NCBI RefSeq assembly: GCF_003999995.1 | Contig: NZ_RJAD01000002.1 | Coordinates: forward strand, 496,001-560,000 | Source: Microbacterium sulfonylureivorans | GTDB taxonomy: Bacteria > Actinomycetota > Actinomycetes > Actinomycetales > Microbacteriaceae | Length of the DNA stretch: 64,000 nucleotides | Reading direction: 5' to 3' | Part shown: positions 60,557-64,000 of the stretch, piece after piece | Numbering within the stretch: position 1 is the stretch's first letter | Layout: each line of letters starts with the position of its first letter | The notes under the pieces: model-generated | The model's database searches: none | What the model was told of the DNA's origin: nothing | Seen by the model: only the letters and a program-made list of their open reading frames with translations | Position numbers and translations under genes: made by a program

Positions 60557-62015
60557 CCCGAAAGGCTTTCTGAAGGTCACCGAGCGCGAGCTGCCGCCGC
60601 GGCGGCCCGTGCCGGTGCGCATCATGGACTGGAAAGAGGTCTATGAGCCGGGCGACACCGCCGTGCTGCGCCGGCAGGCCGGGCGCTGCATGGACTGCGG
60701 CGTCCCGTTCTGTCACAAGGGGTGCCCGCTGGGCAACCTGATCCCCGAGTGGAACGACCTGACATGGCGCGGCGAGGGTCGCTCCGCGATCGAGCGGCTT
60801 CACTCGACGAACAACTTCCCCGAGTTCACCGGACGCCTGTGCCCGGCACCGTGCGAGAGCTCGTGCGTGCTGGGGATCAACCAGCCGGCAGTCACGATCA
60901 AGCAGATCGAGGTCTCGATCATCGACGAGGCGTTCGCGAACGGCTGGGTCGAAGCCGAGCCGCCAGGACGCCTGACCGGCAAGACGGTCGCCGTGGTCGG
61001 CTCAGGCCCTGCGGGCCTGGCCGCCGCGCAGCAGCTGACCCGCGCCGGCCACACCGTGGCGGTCTTCGAGCGCGACGACCGCATCGGCGGCCTCCTCCGC
61101 TACGGCATCCCGGACTTCAAGATGGAGAAGAAGCACCTCGAGTCGCGTCTTCGCCAGATGCGCGATGAGGGCACCCGCTTCCGCGCCGGGGTCGAGATCG
61201 GCAAGGACATCTCGTGGAGCGACCTTCGCGCGCGCTACGACGCGGTGGTCATCGCGACGGGAGCGACCCTGCCGCGCGAGCTCGCGATCCCCGGGCGCGA
61301 CCTGGCCGGCGTGCACTTCGCCATGGAGTACCTGATCGAGTCGAACAAGGCGACGGCCGGCGACGCCGTGCCCAACCAGATCACGGCGGAGGGCAAGCAC
61401 GTCGTGGTGATCGGCGGTGGCGACACCGGCGCGGACTGCATCGGCACCGCCCACCGTCACGGTGCGCTGAGCGTCACGAACCTCGCGATCGGTCGCCGTC
61501 CTCCGGGCGAGCGCCCCGAACACCAGCCGTGGCCGATGTCGCCGACCGTGTTCGAGGTCTCCTCGGCGCACGAGGAGGGCGGCGAACGCTCCTACCTCGC
61601 CTCGACGGTCGAGTTCCTCGCGAATGACGCGGGCGAGGTGCGAGCCCTTCGCGTGGCCGAGACGGAGTTCGTGGACGGCCGCCGCGTGCCCAAGAGCGGT
61701 ACCGAGCGCGAGATCCCCGCCGACCTCGTCCTCATCGCGATGGGCTTCACCGGCCCCGAGCGCGCGTCGCTCGAGGAGCAGCTCGGCGCCCAGTTCACCG
61801 ACCGCGGCAACGTTCGCCGCGAGGACGACTACCAGACCACCGCCCCCGGCGTGTTCGTCGCCGGCGACGCCGGTCGCGGGCAGTCCCTGATCGTGTGGGC
61901 GATCGCGGAGGGCCGTGCGGCCGCCGCGAGCGTCGATGCCTACCTCATGGGGGAGACGCAACTGCCCGCCCCCGTCCGCCCCACCGATGTCGCGATCGGC
62001 CTGCAGCCCGCGTAG
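60549..62015 (+). CDS. gltD: Glutamate synthase small (beta) subunit
   Basis: GltD takes electrons from NADPH through FAD and iron-sulfur clusters to GltB. The 488 residues have two cysteine clusters ([17 protein letters not shown] and [16 protein letters not shown]), an FAD motif [17 protein letters not shown], the NADPH motif [16 protein letters not shown], and [19 protein letters not shown] near the end. GTG 60549 overlaps gltB, which fits 1:1 synthesis. Its TAG stop is part of the pyk -10 box. Confidence 0.97.
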   Translation: MADPKGFLKVTERELPPRRPVPVRIMDWKEVYEPGDTAVLRRQAGRCMDCGVPFCHKGCPLGNLIPEWNDLTWRGEGRSAIERLHSTNNFPEFTGRLCPAPCESSCVLGINQPAVTIKQIEVSIIDEAFANGWVEAEPPGRLTGKTVAVVGSGPAGLAAAQQLTRAGHTVAVFERDDRIGGLLRYGIPDFKMEKKHLESRLRQMRDEGTRFRAGVEIGKDISWSDLRARYDAVVIATGATLPRELAIPGRDLAGVHFAMEYLIESNKATAGDAVPNQITAEGKHVVVIGGGDTGADCIGTAHRHGALSVTNLAIGRRPPGERPEHQPWPMSPTVFEVSSAHEEGGERSYLASTVEFLANDAGEVRALRVAETEFVDGRRVPKSGTEREIPADLVLIAMGFTGPERASLEEQLGAQFTDRGNVRREDDYQTTAPGVFVAGDAGRGQSLIVWAIAEGRAAAASVDAYLMGETQLPAPVRPTDVAIGLQPA

Positions 62016-62018
62016 GCT
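62013..62018 (+). promoter_or_regulatory. -10 box of pyk, overlapping the gltD stop
   Basis: TAGGCT contains the gltD TAG stop, about 47 bases before the pyk ATG. The ribosome site is GGAG at 62050. Confidence 0.5.
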
Positions 62019-62064
62019 GGCCACGGCATTTCGCCCTCGAAAACCACCCGGAGAACACACACGG

Positions 62065-63516
62065 ATGAGACGCGCCAAAATCGTCGCAACCCTTGGCCCC
62101 GCCACGTCGACCTATGAGAGCGTCCGCGCGATCATCGAGGCCGGCGTGGACGTCGCCCGGTTCAATCTGAGCCACGGCGACTACTCGGTCCACGACAACA
62201 ACTTCGCCAACGTGCGCAAGGCAGCCGACGACGCGGGCAAGCCCGTCGCCGTCCTCGTCGACCTCCAGGGGCCGAAGATCCGACTCGGAAAGTTCGAGAA
62301 CGGACCCCATGATCTCGCTGTCGGCGACATCTTCAAGATCACCGTCGACGACATCCTCGGCACGAAGGAGATCGTCTCGACGACCTTCAAGGGCCTTCCG
62401 CAGGACGTCAAGCCGGGCGACTTCCTCCTGATCGACGACGGCAAGGTGCGCGTCGAGGTCGTCGAGACCGACGGCACCGTCGTCACCACGAAGGTCATCG
62501 TCGGCGGGCCGGTGTCGAACAACAAGGGCATCAACCTGCCCGGCGTCGCGGTCAACGTGCCCGCGCTGTCCGACAAGGACGAGGCCGACCTCCGCTGGGG
62601 CCTCCGCGCCGGCGCCGACATCATCGCCCTCTCGTTCGTCCGCAGCGCGAAGGATGTCCAGCGCGTCCACGTGATCATGGCCGAGGAGGGGCGTCACATC
62701 CCCGTCATCGCGAAGATCGAGAAGCCTCAGGCCGTCGACAACCTCGAGGAGATCATCGACGCCTTCGACGGCATCATGGTCGCCCGTGGCGACCTCGGCG
62801 TCGAGCTTCCGCTCGAGGCCGTGCCGATCGTGCAGAAGCGCGCGGTCGAGCTGTGCCGCCGCATGGCCAAGCCCGTCATCGTCGCGACGCAGATGCTCGA
62901 GTCGATGATCGAGAACCCGGTCCCCACGCGCGCCGAGACGAGCGACGTCGCCAACGCCGTCCTCGACGGCGCCGACGCGGTCATGCTCTCGGGCGAGACC
63001 AGCGTGGGCAAGTACCCGGTCGGCGTGGTCGAGACGATGGCGCGCATCGTCGACTCGACCGAGGAGCACGGACTGGAGCGCATCCAGCCGCTCAACACGA
63101 AGCCCCGCACCCAGGGTGGCGCGATCACCCTCGCAGCGCTCGAGGTCGCGGAGTTCGTCGACGCGAAGTTCCTCTGCATCTTCACCGAGTCCGGCGACAC
63201 CGCCCGTCGCATGTCGCGCCTGCGTCCGCGCATCCCCATGATCGGCTTCACTCCCGAGCCGGCGATCCGTCGCCGCATGGCCCTCACGTGGGGCGTTCAG
63301 TCGCACCTCGTCGAGCACGTCGCGCACACCGACCGCATGTTCATCCAGGTCGACGACTACTTCCTCGCCAACGACCTCGCGAAGGTCGGCGACAAGGTCG
63401 TCGTGATCTCGGGTTCCCCTCCCGGAATCATCGGCTCGACCAACGACATCCGCATCCACAAGATCGGCGACGCCGTCCACGGCAAGGCGCCCATCTACAA
63501 GTCCGGCGAGTTGTAA
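62065..63516 (+). CDS. pyk: Pyruvate kinase
   Basis: Pyk makes pyruvate and ATP from phosphoenolpyruvate in glycolysis. The 483 residues have RRAKIVATLGPATST, FNLSHGDYSVH, the LVDLQGPKIRLG loop, KIEKP and the active-site signature IDAFDGIMVARGDLGVELP, then the C-terminal allosteric domain. The second domain begins around FKITVDD. It is one gene of a single-gene unit, closed by a perfect terminator. Confidence 0.98.
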   Translation: MRRAKIVATLGPATSTYESVRAIIEAGVDVARFNLSHGDYSVHDNNFANVRKAADDAGKPVAVLVDLQGPKIRLGKFENGPHDLAVGDIFKITVDDILGTKEIVSTTFKGLPQDVKPGDFLLIDDGKVRVEVVETDGTVVTTKVIVGGPVSNNKGINLPGVAVNVPALSDKDEADLRWGLRAGADIIALSFVRSAKDVQRVHVIMAEEGRHIPVIAKIEKPQAVDNLEEIIDAFDGIMVARGDLGVELPLEAVPIVQKRAVELCRRMAKPVIVATQMLESMIENPVPTRAETSDVANAVLDGADAVMLSGETSVGKYPVGVVETMARIVDSTEEHGLERIQPLNTKPRTQGGAITLAALEVAEFVDAKFLCIFTESGDTARRMSRLRPRIPMIGFTPEPAIRRRMALTWGVQSHLVEHVAHTDRMFIQVDDYFLANDLAKVGDKVVVISGSPPGIIGSTNDIRIHKIGDAVHGKAPIYKSGEL

Positions 63517-63530
63517 GCCGTACTCGACCG

Positions 63531-63577
63531 AGAGAACGGTCGCGCTCACTATGCTGAGCGCGACCGTTCTCTTTTCT
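63531..63577 (+). terminator. Strong terminator after pyk
   Basis: A perfect 18-base-pair stem (63531-63548 with 63555-63572) has a six-base loop ctatgc and is followed by TTTCT. It is the longest perfect stem in the window. Confidence 0.95.
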
Positions 63578-63597
63578 CCGACTCGGGGGTACCTCGC

Positions 63598-63975
63598 ATG
63601 GACTTCTTCTGGTGGCTGCTGTGGATCTTCTATTTCACGGCCTACATCTACGTGGTCATCCTGATCATCACCGACCTGTTCCGTGACGAGAAGCTGAACG
63701 GCTGGCTCAAGGCCATCTGGATCATCGCGCTCGTCTTCGTACCGTTCCTCACTGCGCTGGTGTACGTCATCGCGCGCGGCTCCGGGATGGCCGAGCGCGC
63801 GCGTGCCCGGTACGCAGGCGTGCCGGAGGCCGACGACTACAAGCCGTCCGCGTCCGCCAGCCCCGCCGAAGACATCGCGAAGGCCAAGGCGCTGCTCGAC
63901 GCGGGGACGATCTCGCAGGGCGAGTTCGATGCGCTCAAGAGCAAGGCTCTCGGCAACCAGTACTTCGGCGCCTAG
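63598..63975 (+). CDS. Small membrane protein with PLDc_N-like helices and SHOCT domain
   Basis: The 125 residues have two membrane helices (FFWWLLWIFYFTAYIYVVILII and AIWIIALVFVPFLTALVYVIAR) joined by a TDLFRDEKLNGW loop, as in PLDc_N-type membrane modules. The C-terminus is a SHOCT domain (DIAKAKALLDAGTISQGEFDALKSKAL), a short helical motif often at the end of membrane proteins. Function unknown. ATG 63598 follows GGGGTACCTCGC, with a weak ribosome site. The next 25 bases to the window edge hold no gene. Confidence 0.85.
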   Translation: MDFFWWLLWIFYFTAYIYVVILIITDLFRDEKLNGWLKAIWIIALVFVPFLTALVYVIARGSGMAERARARYAGVPEADDYKPSASASPAEDIAKAKALLDAGTISQGEFDALKSKALGNQYFGA

Positions 63976-64000
63976 CCGACAGGGCGGCAGAAGAGCGGAT

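Noticed and set aside
55898..60625. A 1575-residue minus-strand frame
   Set aside because: It mirrors gltB and contains no motif; long antisense frames are expected at this GC content.

Overview
The window is a piece of core chromosome from a high-GC Gram-positive bacterium, most likely an actinobacterium of the family Microbacteriaceae (Microbacterium-like). The evidence is the GC-rich codon use, frequent GTG starts, many TANNNT -10 boxes placed six bases before a start codon, a guanylate kinase fused to an actinobacterial integration host factor (mIHF) domain, a helicase-dead actinobacterial PriA, and the gene orders rpsD-alaS-ruvX-mltG-aro, pyrR-pyrB-pyrC-(membrane protein)-carA-carB-pyrF and hisE-hisG-hisF-hisI-trp. 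The genus is inferred from the character of the sequence, without a database search.

Layout from left to right. 1-9.2 kb: end of a DUF1697 gene, yebC, the Holliday-junction genes ruvC-ruvA-ruvB, the Sec accessory genes yajC-secD-secF and the ppGpp synthetase/hydrolase rel. 9.2-12.0 kb: a short minus-strand block with an AbiEi-antitoxin-like protein, a three-repeat DUF349 protein and a 97-residue membrane protein. 12.1-25.1 kb: rarA, rpsD, a small membrane protein, alaS, ruvX, mltG, then the shikimate genes aroE-aroC-aroK-aroB and aroQ, with a YfeO-type CLC channel between aroB and aroQ. 25.2-31.1 kb: efp, nusB, then two accessory genes (a SWIM/SNF2 helicase and a metallo-beta-lactamase/Rieske fusion). 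31.2-46.9 kb: the pyrimidine operon behind a PyrR-binding RNA hairpin, then mIHF-gmk, rpoZ, metK, priA, fmt and rsmB. 46.9-54.8 kb: a minus-strand glutaminase-STAS gene, divergent from rpe, then the his-trp cluster, which lacks trpE. 54.9-64 kb: lgt, gltB-gltD, pyk and a small SHOCT membrane protein.

The genes supply amino-acid, nucleotide and translation/secretion housekeeping. Carbamoyl phosphate, glutamate synthase, histidine and tryptophan genes share glutamine and PRPP as inputs. Neighbours usually overlap by 1-8 bases, so translational coupling is likely. Most transcription units start at a recognisable -10 box. Several of these (ruvC, ruvA, rarA, aroQ, hisE, glsA) fit leaderless mRNAs, and the six-base spacing helps choose start codons. 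Six hairpins look like terminators; the best lie after rpsD, rpoZ and pyk.

No gap reaches 300 bases; the longest is the roughly 200-base leader before rpsD. I saw no tRNA, rRNA, insertion sequence, prophage or CRISPR array. I found no clearly new multi-gene system. The most interesting leads are small: two tandem five-codon ORFs before gltB, overlapping divergent leaderless promoters between glsA and rpe, possible dual starts of rpoZ and of the small gene before alaS, a plus-strand-polarised GGGGGAG word, and an isolated membrane anchor that looks like a cyclophilin without its catalytic domain.
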